Part shown: positions 45,072 to 53,284 of the stretch, in pieces
How the letters are laid out: the number at the start of each line of letters is the position of its first letter
Position numbering within the stretch: position 1 is the first letter of the stretch
Assembly: GCA_002412495.1 (NCBI GenBank)
Contig: DHVE01000114.1
Location: forward strand, 9,524 to 73,523
DNA length: 64,000 bases
Direction: 5' to 3'
From: Betaproteobacteria bacterium UBA5216
GTDB taxonomy: Bacteria > Pseudomonadota > Gammaproteobacteria > Burkholderiales > SG8-41
Position numbers and translations under genes: made by a program
The notes under the pieces: generated by a model
What the model was told of the DNA's origin: nothing
Seen by the model: only the letters and a program-made list of their open reading frames with translations
Database searches by the model: none

Positions 45072-46328
45072 TTACGTGCTGCCCGTGTCGGGGGCGCATT
45101 TGATCACGTTGGTCTGTTCCAGGCGTGTGATGTCTTCATCGGTAAGTCCCGCGAGTTCGCGCAGCACGTCACGCGTGCGTTCGCCGACGCGTCCGCCGCT
45201 GTGGAAAATATGTCCTGGTGTCTTCGACAAACGGGGTACCGGCGCGGGCACGGTGATCGTGCCGAACTCGTCGTCGGGAATTTTTGCCAGCATGCCGCGC
45301 GCGGCGTAGTGCGGGTCGTTGAAAATATCCGCCATCGAATAGATGCGCGTGAATACCACGTCGCCGGCCGCCAGCGCTTTTTCAACGGTCGTGTAGTCGC
45401 GCGCGGCCACCCATTCGCCAACGATGGCCTCGATGTCGTGTTGGTGTTTTACGCGTTCGGCGCGCGTGTTGAAGCGCACATCCGTGAAGACTTCCGGCAT
45501 GCCCATTGCCTCGCACAGCCGGCGGAACGAATTGGTCTGCGAGCCCTGGATGTGCACATACACACCATCTTGCGTGGTGAACAGGTTGTTGATCACGCTG
45601 TCGGAGTGGCCCGATCCTTCGCGCTCGGCCACGTAGCCGAGTTTTTCGTAAGAAGACACGTGCGTTTCCATGAAACTGAACGCGCACTCGTAAAGCGCCG
45701 TGTCGATGACCTGACCTTCGCCGGTGCGTTCACGATGACGCAGCGCCATCATCGCGCCGAACGCGGCATACAGGCCCGTGATGCAGTCGGTGAGCGCGAT
45801 ATTGGCGCGTGCCGGCGGCGTGGACGGATCGCCGTTCACATAACGTAGTCCGCCCACCGCCTCGCATACCACGCCGTAGCCGGGACGCTGGCTGTACGGC
45901 CCCGTCTGGCCGTAGCCCGACACGCGCACCATGATCAGTCCGCGATTCAATTTCGACAGCGCGTCGTAGCCAAAGCCCCATTTTTCCAGCGTGCCGGGAC
46001 GAAAGTTTTCAACCAGAATGTCGCACTTGGGAATCAGCTTGCGGATGATCTCCTGCCCCTCGGGCGTGCGCAGGTCCAGCGCGATCAATCGCTTGTTGCG
46101 CGACAGGCTCGCGGCATACAGCGGCTTGCCTTTAAAGCGTTTGCCCGACGAGCGTATCGGATCGCCGTCGAGCGCCTCGACCTTGATCACCTCCGCGCCG
46201 AAGTCGCCCATCAGCCGCGCGCAAAACGGCCCGGCGATGGTGGTGCCGAGTTCGAGCACGCGGATGCCGGTGAGGGGGCCCGGGTGAGCGCCCGGATGCG
46301 GGGAAGGGGGTTGTTTGATGTCGGTCAC
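45072..46328 (-). CDS. CaiB/BaiF (family III) CoA-transferase
   Basis: 418 aa. The conserved start GIRVLELGTTIAGPFCARLMGDFGAEVIKVE follows a short Pro-rich tail. The catalytic Asp is in ALTDCITGLYAAFGAM near residue 180, and FRPGTLEKWGFGYDAL is typical. It sits between SBP-M (18 bp upstream) and SBP-L (4 bp downstream), so it is framed by two receptors of the same divergent subfamily. It probably activates an acid imported or sensed with these receptors, but the acid is unknown. Confidence 0.91.
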   Translation of the reverse strand: MTDIKQPPSPHPGAHPGPLTGIRVLELGTTIAGPFCARLMGDFGAEVIKVEALDGDPIRSSGKRFKGKPLYAASLSRNKRLIALDLRTPEGQEIIRKLIPKCDILVENFRPGTLEKWGFGYDALSKLNRGLIMVRVSGYGQTGPYSQRPGYGVVCEAVGGLRYVNGDPSTPPARANIALTDCITGLYAAFGAMMALRHRERTGEGQVIDTALYECAFSFMETHVSSYEKLGYVAEREGSGHSDSVINNLFTTQDGVYVHIQGSQTNSFRRLCEAMGMPEVFTDVRFNTRAERVKHQHDIEAIVGEWVAARDYTTVEKALAAGDVVFTRIYSMADIFNDPHYAARGMLAKIPDDEFGTITVPAPVPRLSKTPGHIFHSGGRVGERTRDVLRELAGLTDEDITRLEQTNVIKCAPDTGST

Positions 46329-46346
46329 GATGTATCTTTTGCCTTT

Positions 46347-47309
46347 TTATTTTGCCAACAAGTCGCCAAGCACGCCGCGCAACTCATCAACCTGCGATGC
46401 AAAATAGGCGCGGCTTGCCCTGCTGTCGAGGTAGTTGTTTACCCAGTAATTCTTTTTTACGTCGTCATTCCATTCCGGCAATTTCACCAGCCGCGACAGG
46501 GTGTCGTCCCAGAACGCCGTTTGGGTTGCCGAAATGCCCTTGGGCGCAAGCACGCTGCGCCAATTTGATGCCACGGTATCGTAGCCTTGTTCCTTCCACG
46601 TGGGCGCGGATGCGTACAATCCTTCCAGACGATTGGGCGCGGCAACGCCGAGCACCCGCAGCCGCCCCGATTGCACGTGTTGCGCGGCATTGGCTGCTGC
46701 CGTCGATACGATATCCACGTGGCCGCCGAGCACGGCAGCAATCGATTCGCTGCCGGCGTTGAACACCACCACTTTTAATTTGCGCACGTCTGCGCCGGCG
46801 GCCTTGGTGAGCAACCCCGCCGCCACGTGTTGCACGCCGCCGCGCGCGGTAGCCACCGCGACACTGACCGATGACGGGTCGGCCTTCAGCCGCTGCACCA
46901 GATCGCGCCCGCTCTTGAGCGGTGAATCGTCACGCACGGCGATCACAATATATTCACTGAACAACAACGCCAGCGGCGTCAGACCCTGGGGATCACCCTT
47001 GCCGCCGCCGGAAATTTGATTCAGCAGCAACGAGGGCGAAGCAACCGTGATGTAGTGCGCATCGCCGGCGTGCTGATTCAGATAGGCCTGACTCAAGGTG
47101 CCGCCGCCGCCGGGTTTGTTGACGACGCCGATTGCGACGTTGATGAGATTGCGCTCTTTCATGATGCGTTGCATGGCCCGCGCAGTGCGATCCTGCGCGC
47201 CACCCGCCGCCGAGCCGGCAACGATTTCAATCGCACGCTCGGGCCGCCACTCCTGCGCGCTGCTGCTGGCGCACAGAAGAAGCCACACGAAAAAAACGAT
47301 CTTACGCAT
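46347..47309 (-). CDS. Bug/TctC-family substrate-binding protein, divergent subfamily (SBP-M)
   Basis: 320 aa from ATG 47309, which overlaps the end of the acyl-CoA synthetase alpha gene (stop 47302-47304) by 8 bases, so translation is coupled. The frame is open far upstream but only as an antisense-type extension inside that gene. Signal peptide ends near CASSSAQ; then WRPERAIEIVAGSAAGGAQDRTARAM, VVNKPGGGGTLSQAYLNQHAGD, DSPLKSGRDLVQRL, VKKNYWVNNYLDS. Same subfamily as A, B, L and N, but the C-terminus is GVLGDLLAK. Confidence 0.86.
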   Translation of the reverse strand: MRKIVFFVWLLLCASSSAQEWRPERAIEIVAGSAAGGAQDRTARAMQRIMKERNLINVAIGVVNKPGGGGTLSQAYLNQHAGDAHYITVASPSLLLNQISGGGKGDPQGLTPLALLFSEYIVIAVRDDSPLKSGRDLVQRLKADPSSVSVAVATARGGVQHVAAGLLTKAAGADVRKLKVVVFNAGSESIAAVLGGHVDIVSTAAANAAQHVQSGRLRVLGVAAPNRLEGLYASAPTWKEQGYDTVASNWRSVLAPKGISATQTAFWDDTLSRLVKLPEWNDDVKKNYWVNNYLDSRASRAYFASQVDELRGVLGDLLAK

Positions 47310-48762
47310 TACTGCCGGCGCGGGTATAAATAAACCGCTCGTGCCACTGCAACGCCGCCAACGCCGTGCCCGCGTTCGACATCTCGTCGTACACCGGCAC
47401 GCCCAGCGCCATGGCATTGACGCGAAACGACCGCTTGCGTTCTTCGAGCGCGGGTTCGCCATCGGATCGCAGCACCAGCATGAAGTGCGCCTGTCCTGGA
47501 TATTTTTGCTGCACGCGCAGCGCCGCGGCCATAAGGTTATCCAGCACTTCGGGTTTGGCGCGCCCGACAAACGCGGACAGATTCAGATGCATTACCAGCG
47601 CATCCGGTTTGCCGTGGGCATAAATGATGTCGAGAATTTTTTCGGCGACCTTGCCGTCTTCCTGTTGCAACGTGCCCACCGGGCAATCCACCGGGTTGGT
47701 GATGCTGGTGCCCGGCGGCAGCTTCAATGCCGCCAGCCGGTCGATGGTATCCGCGCCGAACGGGGTGACCGCAAGGCCGAGCCGCGCAAAATAATCCGTC
47801 GCCAGCACACTGGTGCCGCCGCCGTTACCGAACAAGGTGACACGTTTCGTCGGCTGCGCGGTGTTGGGTTTGAGCGACTGGAAAATCAGCAGCGTATCGA
47901 CAAACTGATCCAGGGTTTCCACCAGCACGCAGCCCGTTTGCCGCGACAGCGCCACCCACGCACGGTCATCCCCCGCGAGCGAGCCGGTGTGCGAGGCGGC
48001 GGCGGCGAGGCCTTGCTGCGTGCGTCCACCCTTGAGTATCACCACGGGTTTGGAAGCCTTGGCTGCGAGCAGTGTTTCGAACAGTCGGCGGCCATCTTTC
48101 GCGGTTTCAAGGTACATGCCGATTACCTTGGTTTGCGCATCGGCCAGATAATATTCCAGCAGTTCCGAGGGCACGACATCGGCGCAGTTGCCCACCGTCA
48201 CCACGCCGGAGAATTTAACGCCGCGCGCGAAGCCGCGCCGGATAATGTCCGTGCCCAGTCCGCCGCTTTGCGAAATGACACCAACCGTGCCGACATCGCG
48301 CTGGCCCACTTCCGCAAACGTCACGCTGCCGCGCGGCGAAAACAGGCCCATGCAGTTCGGTCCAATTAAACGCAAGCCGCCCGCGTGCGCCGCCGCGACG
48401 AGTTTTTCCTGCAAATCGCGGCCTTCATCCACTTCGCCGAAGCCGCTGGAAATCACATGCGCGAAGCGCAGGCGGCCCTTGGCGGTTTCGAGCATCGCGG
48501 GGATCAGCCCGCCTGCCACGGCGATGTAAGCGTAATCAATCGGTTTCGGCGTATCCGCCAGCGACTTGTAGGCGGTGAGTCCGTCAATCTCGGCGGCGCT
48601 CGGGTGTATCGGATAAATATCGCCCTTGTAACCCAGATCGCGAATGCGCTTCATGAAGGTGTTGGGCAAGGCGAAGCTGCGTGCCGATGCGCCGACGACC
48701 GCGATGGTCTTCGGTTCGAACAGCGGAGAGAATGTTTCTAATGCATTGTTTTTATTCATCAT
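47302..48762 (-). CDS. NDP-forming acyl-CoA synthetase, alpha-like (CoA-binding) subunit
   Basis: 486 aa. Starts with a CoA-binding Rossmann domain (IAVVGASARSFALPN), then succinyl-CoA-synthetase-like domains with IGPNCMGLFSPRG and the phospho-His loop AAAASHTGSLAGDDRAW. It forms acyl-CoA (or the reverse) with ATP/ADP and phosphate. The partner ATP-grasp subunit is the gene just upstream; the junction is ATGA (48759-48762). The next gene, SBP-M, begins inside its last codons. Substrate unknown, not necessarily acetate. Confidence 0.87.
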   Translation of the reverse strand: MMNKNNALETFSPLFEPKTIAVVGASARSFALPNTFMKRIRDLGYKGDIYPIHPSAAEIDGLTAYKSLADTPKPIDYAYIAVAGGLIPAMLETAKGRLRFAHVISSGFGEVDEGRDLQEKLVAAAHAGGLRLIGPNCMGLFSPRGSVTFAEVGQRDVGTVGVISQSGGLGTDIIRRGFARGVKFSGVVTVGNCADVVPSELLEYYLADAQTKVIGMYLETAKDGRRLFETLLAAKASKPVVILKGGRTQQGLAAAASHTGSLAGDDRAWVALSRQTGCVLVETLDQFVDTLLIFQSLKPNTAQPTKRVTLFGNGGGTSVLATDYFARLGLAVTPFGADTIDRLAALKLPPGTSITNPVDCPVGTLQQEDGKVAEKILDIIYAHGKPDALVMHLNLSAFVGRAKPEVLDNLMAAALRVQQKYPGQAHFMLVLRSDGEPALEERKRSFRVNAMALGVPVYDEMSNAGTALAALQWHERFIYTRAGSNA

Positions 48763-49463
48763 TTTGTGCTCAGGATAAAACGCGCGTCCACTGCCACGGC
48801 GCCGTTGCCGGACACGATCAGGGGATTGATATCCGCCTCGGCAACGTCATCGGCGTGCCGCATCAGCAATCCGTTTTCGCCGCCGACTTTCATCAGCACG
48901 TCGATGATCGCGTCTATGGATACCGGTTTCATGCCGCGCGCGCCGTCGAGTATGGCAACGCCCTTCAACTCATTGAGCATTTCCGCCGCATCCAGCCGCG
49001 TGATCGGGCAAATGCGAAACGACACATCGCGCAGCACTTCCACAAAAATGCCGCCGAGCCCCACCATCACCAGCGGCCCGAACTGCGGATCGCGCAGCCC
49101 GCCGATGACCATCTCTTGTCCGGCGGGCGCCATCTCTTCGAGCAGATAACCGTCGATGCGCGCGCCTTGGATTTTCGGCGATGCCGCCATGGTGTTGATG
49201 GCGTCCTTAACATCCGCCGCGGATTGAAGGCCGACTTTTACGCCGCCCGCGTCGCTCTTGTGCAGGATGTCCGGTGACATGATCTTGACGACCAGCGGCG
49301 GCTTGAGGGTTGCAAACGCGATGTCGACCTCGCCGGCGTTTTTTACCGTGCGCGATTGCGGCACGGCCACGCCGTATGCGGCGAGCAGGGATTTGCCCGC
49401 CTGTTCGTCGAGCGCGGCGCGTTGTTGCGTGCGTGCCAGTGTTATCAATTCTTGAGCATTCAT
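48759..49463 (-). CDS. NDP-forming acyl-CoA synthetase, beta-like (ATP-grasp) subunit
   Basis: 234 aa ATP-grasp protein pairing with the alpha subunit downstream. Recognisable are SLLAAYGVAVPQSRTV, the nucleotide-contacting KIMSPDILHKSDAGGVKVGL, EEMAPAGQEMVIGGLRDPQFGPLVMVGLGG and ADINPLIV. Its start at ATG 49463 is 154 bp after the FadB-like gene stop; the gap holds a palindromic repeat. This gene opens the operon that runs to 41230. Confidence 0.86.
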   Translation of the reverse strand: MNAQELITLARTQQRAALDEQAGKSLLAAYGVAVPQSRTVKNAGEVDIAFATLKPPLVVKIMSPDILHKSDAGGVKVGLQSAADVKDAINTMAASPKIQGARIDGYLLEEMAPAGQEMVIGGLRDPQFGPLVMVGLGGIFVEVLRDVSFRICPITRLDAAEMLNELKGVAILDGARGMKPVSIDAIIDVLMKVGGENGLLMRHADDVAEADINPLIVSGNGAVAVDARFILSTK

Positions 49464-49504
49464 TCGCTTTCCATAGTTTCATGTCCCACAATAAAACAAC
49501 ACCA

Positions 49505-49592
49505 ACACTGTCGTTCCCGCGCAAGCGGGAACCCAGAACACAGTGTCACCCGAGACGCCTCATGGGTACCGGCCTGCACGGGAATGGCAGGG
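49505..49592. repeat. palindromic intergenic repeat (dRS3-like)
   Basis: A nested palindrome: outer arms ACACTGT (49505-49511) and ACAGTGT (49540-49546), inner arms GTTCCCGC (49513-49520) and GCGGGAAC (49525-49532). A degenerate second element (CCTGCACGGGAATGGCAGG) follows. It resembles widespread proteobacterial TTCCCGC...GCGGGAA repeats such as neisserial dRS3. Confidence 0.75.
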
Positions 49593-49617
49593 TACGGTTC
49601 TAATTAATGCTGTCGCT

Positions 49618-51723
49618 TTACATCGCCACCTTCGGCTTGGCCTCGCGAAACGGTGTGCCGCTGTCCGCCAGTTCCTTCAACAACGCCGAGGGTTTCCAGC
49701 GCGCGCCATAACGTTGATGCCATTCTTCAACCTGCCGGTAGACTTCCTTGGTGCCGATACCATCAGCCCAGAACATCAGCCCGCCGCGGTAGCGCGGATA
49801 GCCGAATCCATGCAGCCACATCACATCAATGTCGCTCGCACGATACGCGCGGCCTTCTTCGAGAATTTTGCAGGCCTCGTTCACCGATGCGTATAACAGG
49901 CGCCGCAGAATTTCATCGTCGGTGAAGGTGCGTTGCGCTATGCCGAACTCGCGCGCCACGTCCGCGATGACGCTTTTCACCACCTCATCCGGGTGCGGCG
50001 TGCGGTCGCCTTTTTCGTAGCGATACCAGCCCGCACCGGTTTTTTGGCCCTTGCGTCCCATCTCGACCAGGCGGTCGGGCACGTGGAGCTTGCGGAAATT
50101 CGGATCGGCGGCCGCGCGGCGCTTGCGCGTGTCGTAGCTGATGTCGAGGCCCGACAGGTCGCTCACCGCGAATGGCCCGATGGGATAACCAAACGCCACC
50201 ATCACCTTGTCGATCTGCTCCGGCAGCGCGCCTTCTTCCAGCATCAGCATCATTTCGGTGACAAACGGCGCACGGCTGCGATTCGCCGCGAAGCCGTCAC
50301 AGGTGCCGGCAACCGCGCTGATCTTGCCGATGTCGCGCCCGACCTTCATCGCACTGAGGATGGTTTCGAGCGAGGTCTTGGTGCCTTTTACCACTTCAAA
50401 CAGTTTCATCACGTTGGCGGGCGCGAAAAAATGCGCACCGGCGACATCCTGCGGCCGTTTAGTGCAGTCCGTCATGATGTCGGTGTTGATGGCCGAGGAG
50501 TTGGTGAGCAGCAGCGCGCCGGGTTTCATCACGGCGTCGAGTTTCGTGAACACGTCCTTCTTGATGTCGATGCGTTCGAACACCGCTTCGATCACCACGT
50601 CGGCGTCGCCGATGTCTTCGTAGCGCTCAACTGCTTGAATGCGCGCCAGCCGCGCATCCATTTCCGCTTGCGTCAGGCTGCCGCGCTTCACGCTCGTGGC
50701 ATAGTTGTCGCGCACGCGCTGCATGCCGCGATCCAGGGCCTCGCGCGACGCCTCCAGCACCTTCACCGGGATGCCGGCATCGGCAAAACTCATCGCAATG
50801 CCGCCGCCCATGGTGCCCGCGCCAATCACCGCTGCCGATTTCACCGAAGGGGGTTTGAAGTCTTTCGGTGCGCCGGGCACTTTGGCCACTTCGCGTTCGG
50901 CAAAAAACGCGTAGCGCAGCGCGCGGGCCTCGTCCGCGTTTTCGAGTTCGGCAAACAAACGCTGCTCGGTCTTGATGCCTTCGGCAAAAGGCTGTGTGGT
51001 GGCCGCCTCGACGGCGGCAATGGCGTGATATGGCGCTTTTTGATTGCGCGCTTTTTTTGCAATGGATTTGCGCATGGCCTCGAACATGCCGGCATCGCCT
51101 TGGGTATCGGCGGTGCGCTCGCTCACGCGCGGCAGCGGGCGTTTGTCGGCGATGGATTTGGCAAACGCAATGGCTTCCGCACGCAGGTCCTTGCCGGGGA
51201 CGATGGTATCAATGATGCCCAACTTTTGGGCTTCTTCAGCGGGCACGTGACGGCCCGAGACGATCATTTCCATCGCGGCCTTCGGCCCGATCAGGCGCGG
51301 CAAACGTTGCGTGCCACCGCCGCCCGGGATGATGCCGATCAAGACTTCGGGCAGACCGACTTTCGCACTCGCTACCGCGACGCGGTAGTTGCACGCCATC
51401 GCATGCTCCAGCCCGCCGCCCAGCGCAAAACCGTGAATCGCGGCGACGATCGGCTTGGCGGAGTCATTCAGCACATCGTAGCTCACGCGCTTGAACACCG
51501 GACGCGGCTTGCCGAACATGCGGATGTCCGCGCCGGCGATAAAGCTGCGCCCCGCGCCGATCAGCACCATCGCCTTCACGGCGGGGTCGGCATTGCCTTT
51601 ATCGACGCTCGCAATGATGCCCTCGCGCACGCCCGGACCGAGGGCATTTACCGGCGGGTAATCCACGGTGATGATGCCGATGCCGTCTTCGACATCGAAA
51701 CGCACTACGTCTGGTTCGCTCAT
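49618..51723 (-). CDS. bifunctional enoyl-CoA hydratase / 3-hydroxyacyl-CoA dehydrogenase (FadB-like)
   Basis: 701 aa fusion. Residues ~1-200 are a crotonase domain with both Glu (GGGLEHAMACNYR and GLPEVLIGIIPGGGG). From ~295 the NAD domain starts with AAVIGAGTMGGGIAMSFADAG, with HFFAPANVMKLFEVVKG where most dehydrogenases have FFNPVxxM, so an Asn is replaced by Ala. The C-terminal half has PIGPFAVSDLSGLDISYDTRK. It acts in beta-oxidation of a CoA ester. Upstream lies the biotin carboxylase, 124 bp away. Confidence 0.9.
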   Translation of the reverse strand: MSEPDVVRFDVEDGIGIITVDYPPVNALGPGVREGIIASVDKGNADPAVKAMVLIGAGRSFIAGADIRMFGKPRPVFKRVSYDVLNDSAKPIVAAIHGFALGGGLEHAMACNYRVAVASAKVGLPEVLIGIIPGGGGTQRLPRLIGPKAAMEMIVSGRHVPAEEAQKLGIIDTIVPGKDLRAEAIAFAKSIADKRPLPRVSERTADTQGDAGMFEAMRKSIAKKARNQKAPYHAIAAVEAATTQPFAEGIKTEQRLFAELENADEARALRYAFFAEREVAKVPGAPKDFKPPSVKSAAVIGAGTMGGGIAMSFADAGIPVKVLEASREALDRGMQRVRDNYATSVKRGSLTQAEMDARLARIQAVERYEDIGDADVVIEAVFERIDIKKDVFTKLDAVMKPGALLLTNSSAINTDIMTDCTKRPQDVAGAHFFAPANVMKLFEVVKGTKTSLETILSAMKVGRDIGKISAVAGTCDGFAANRSRAPFVTEMMLMLEEGALPEQIDKVMVAFGYPIGPFAVSDLSGLDISYDTRKRRAAADPNFRKLHVPDRLVEMGRKGQKTGAGWYRYEKGDRTPHPDEVVKSVIADVAREFGIAQRTFTDDEILRRLLYASVNEACKILEEGRAYRASDIDVMWLHGFGYPRYRGGLMFWADGIGTKEVYRQVEEWHQRYGARWKPSALLKELADSGTPFREAKPKVAM

Positions 51724-51745
51724 GATTTTTCCTGTGTGTCGATTT

Positions 51746-51803
51746 CCCTCTCCCCCAGAACCTATCCCGCTTGCGGAAGAGGGTGGCCATTAGGCCGGGA
51801 GAT
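51746..51803. repeat. palindromic intergenic repeat
   Basis: CCCTCT (51746-51751) and AGAGGG (51778-51783) flank an inner CCGC-TT-GCGG (51767-51776), followed by GGCCATTAGGCCGGGAG. The gap between fadB-like and biotin carboxylase genes. It matches a widely seen CCCTCTCCC...GGGAGAGGG type of proteobacterial repeat. Confidence 0.6.
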
Positions 51804-51847
51804 GGCAGTGATGGTTTAAGTGAGTCGTAATTCTGGAGGATGCAAAT

Positions 51848-53194
51848 TCATTTCTTCTTCAACACCTCGGGTATCAACCCTGTATGAACGTCCCCCGCGC
51901 GAAATGGCTCGGATTTCAATATTGCGATTACCGCCGGCAGATTGTGCTTCAGGCCCTGAATCTCGAAGGCTTCCAGCGCGCCAACGAGTTTATCAATAGC
52001 GGCCCCGCGCGAGGGCGCGTGCGCAATCACCTTGGCGATCATCGGATCATAATGTGGCGTCACGTCGCGGCCTTCGGCAAAGCCGGTCTCCACGCGCACG
52101 GAGCCATCTACCGGCGGGCGAAACACATTGAGTTTGCCCGGCGACGGGAAAAAATTCTTCGGGTCTTCGGCATACACGCGCGCCTGAATCGCATGGCCCT
52201 TGATTTCAATTTTGTGCGGCAGAATGTCGGCGAGTTTTTCGCCGGCGGCCGAGCGTATCTGTGCTTTCACCAGATCAACCCCGGTAACCTCCTCGGTCAC
52301 GCCGTGCTCCACCTGCAAGCGCGTGTTCATTTCCAGAAAGTTAAACGAGCCGTCCGCGCCCATCAGCATTTCGACGGTGCCGATGTTGTCGTAGCCGATC
52401 TTGCGCATGATGCCGGTGATGTGTTCCGCCACGGCGTTTACTTTGTCGCGCGGAATATTCGGCCCCGGCGCTTCCTCGATCACCTTTTGATTGCGGCGCT
52501 GCGTCGAGCAATCGCGCTCAAAGAGGTGCGCCACGTTGCCGTGCTGATCGCCCAAGACCTGAAACTCCACGTGGCGCGGGCGTTCAAACAGGCGCTCGAG
52601 ATAGACCTCGGCATTACCGAATCCACGGCTCGCCATCGAGCGCGAACGTTCAACGGTTTCGAGCAGCGCTGCTTCGTCCTTCGCCGGCAGCATGCCGATG
52701 CCGCCGCCGCCGCCCGCAGGCTTCACCAGCACCGGGTAGCCGATGTCGCGCGCCGCCTGGAGTATTGACGCATTTTCCATCGGCAGCACCGGCGAGCCTT
52801 TCGACATCGGCATGCCGTGCTGCGCCGCCAGTTCACGCGCGCGGGTTTTGTGGCCCATCGCGTCGATCCATTGCGGTGATGGCCCGATGAAACGCGCGCC
52901 GCCGTCGGTCACGCGCTGGGCGAAACCAGCGTTCTCCGACAGAAAACCATAGCCGGGATGCAGCCCATCGGCGTGCGATTTGCGGAGGATGTCAAGGATT
53001 AAATCCTGATTCAGATAACTTTCACGCGCGGGCGCCGGGCCGATCGCATAGGTCTCGCTCGCCATGGCGAGGTACGGCGCGCCGGCGTCGGCCTCGGAAT
53101 AGAGGGCAACCGAATGGATGCCCATTGCATTGAGGGCGCGCAGTACTCGTGATGCTACCGCGCCACGGTTGGCTACTATGACTTTTGTAAACAT
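51848..53194 (-). CDS. biotin carboxylase subunit of acyl-CoA carboxylase
   Basis: 448 aa ATP-grasp enzyme making carboxybiotin. The start is KVIVANRGAVASRVLRALNAMG; KPAGGGGGIGML is the glycine-rich ATP loop; FERDCSTQRRNQKVIEEAPGP differs from the standard RRHQK by Asn for His, and MNTRLQVEHGVTEEVTG has EHG where EHP is usual. Otherwise it is of full length for a stand-alone biotin carboxylase. It is the only biotin carboxylase here, against three carboxyltransferase subunits. A carboxyltransferase lies 90 bp upstream. Confidence 0.9.
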   Translation of the reverse strand: MFTKVIVANRGAVASRVLRALNAMGIHSVALYSEADAGAPYLAMASETYAIGPAPARESYLNQDLILDILRKSHADGLHPGYGFLSENAGFAQRVTDGGARFIGPSPQWIDAMGHKTRARELAAQHGMPMSKGSPVLPMENASILQAARDIGYPVLVKPAGGGGGIGMLPAKDEAALLETVERSRSMASRGFGNAEVYLERLFERPRHVEFQVLGDQHGNVAHLFERDCSTQRRNQKVIEEAPGPNIPRDKVNAVAEHITGIMRKIGYDNIGTVEMLMGADGSFNFLEMNTRLQVEHGVTEEVTGVDLVKAQIRSAAGEKLADILPHKIEIKGHAIQARVYAEDPKNFFPSPGKLNVFRPPVDGSVRVETGFAEGRDVTPHYDPMIAKVIAHAPSRGAAIDKLVGALEAFEIQGLKHNLPAVIAILKSEPFRAGDVHTGLIPEVLKKK

Positions 53195-53206
53195 CTAAAT
53201 CCTTTT

Positions 53207-53274
53207 GCCACCGAGAACACAGCGAGTGCGCGATCCCGAATCAAACCCGCGCCTTTCTCCGTGTTCGCTGTGGC
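53207..53274. repeat. imperfect inverted repeat between carboxylase genes
   Basis: GCCACCGAGAACACAGCG at 53207-53224 faces CTCCGTGTTCGCTGTGGC at 53257-53274 as an imperfect inverted repeat. Similar CCACxGAGAACACAG repeats are frequent between proteobacterial genes. Confidence 0.55.
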
Positions 53275-53284
53275 TCATTCGCTG

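Noticed and set aside
45056..45074. ATAAAAACATGATATTA at the start of SBP-L
   Set aside because: It resembles the AT-rich motif but reads AAACAT instead of AAACAA, so it was left out of the exact set.
49933..51819. 628-residue open frame on the + strand
   Set aside because: It is fully antisense to the FadB-like gene, rich in His/Arg, with no recognisable domain; a GC-rich codon-usage shadow.
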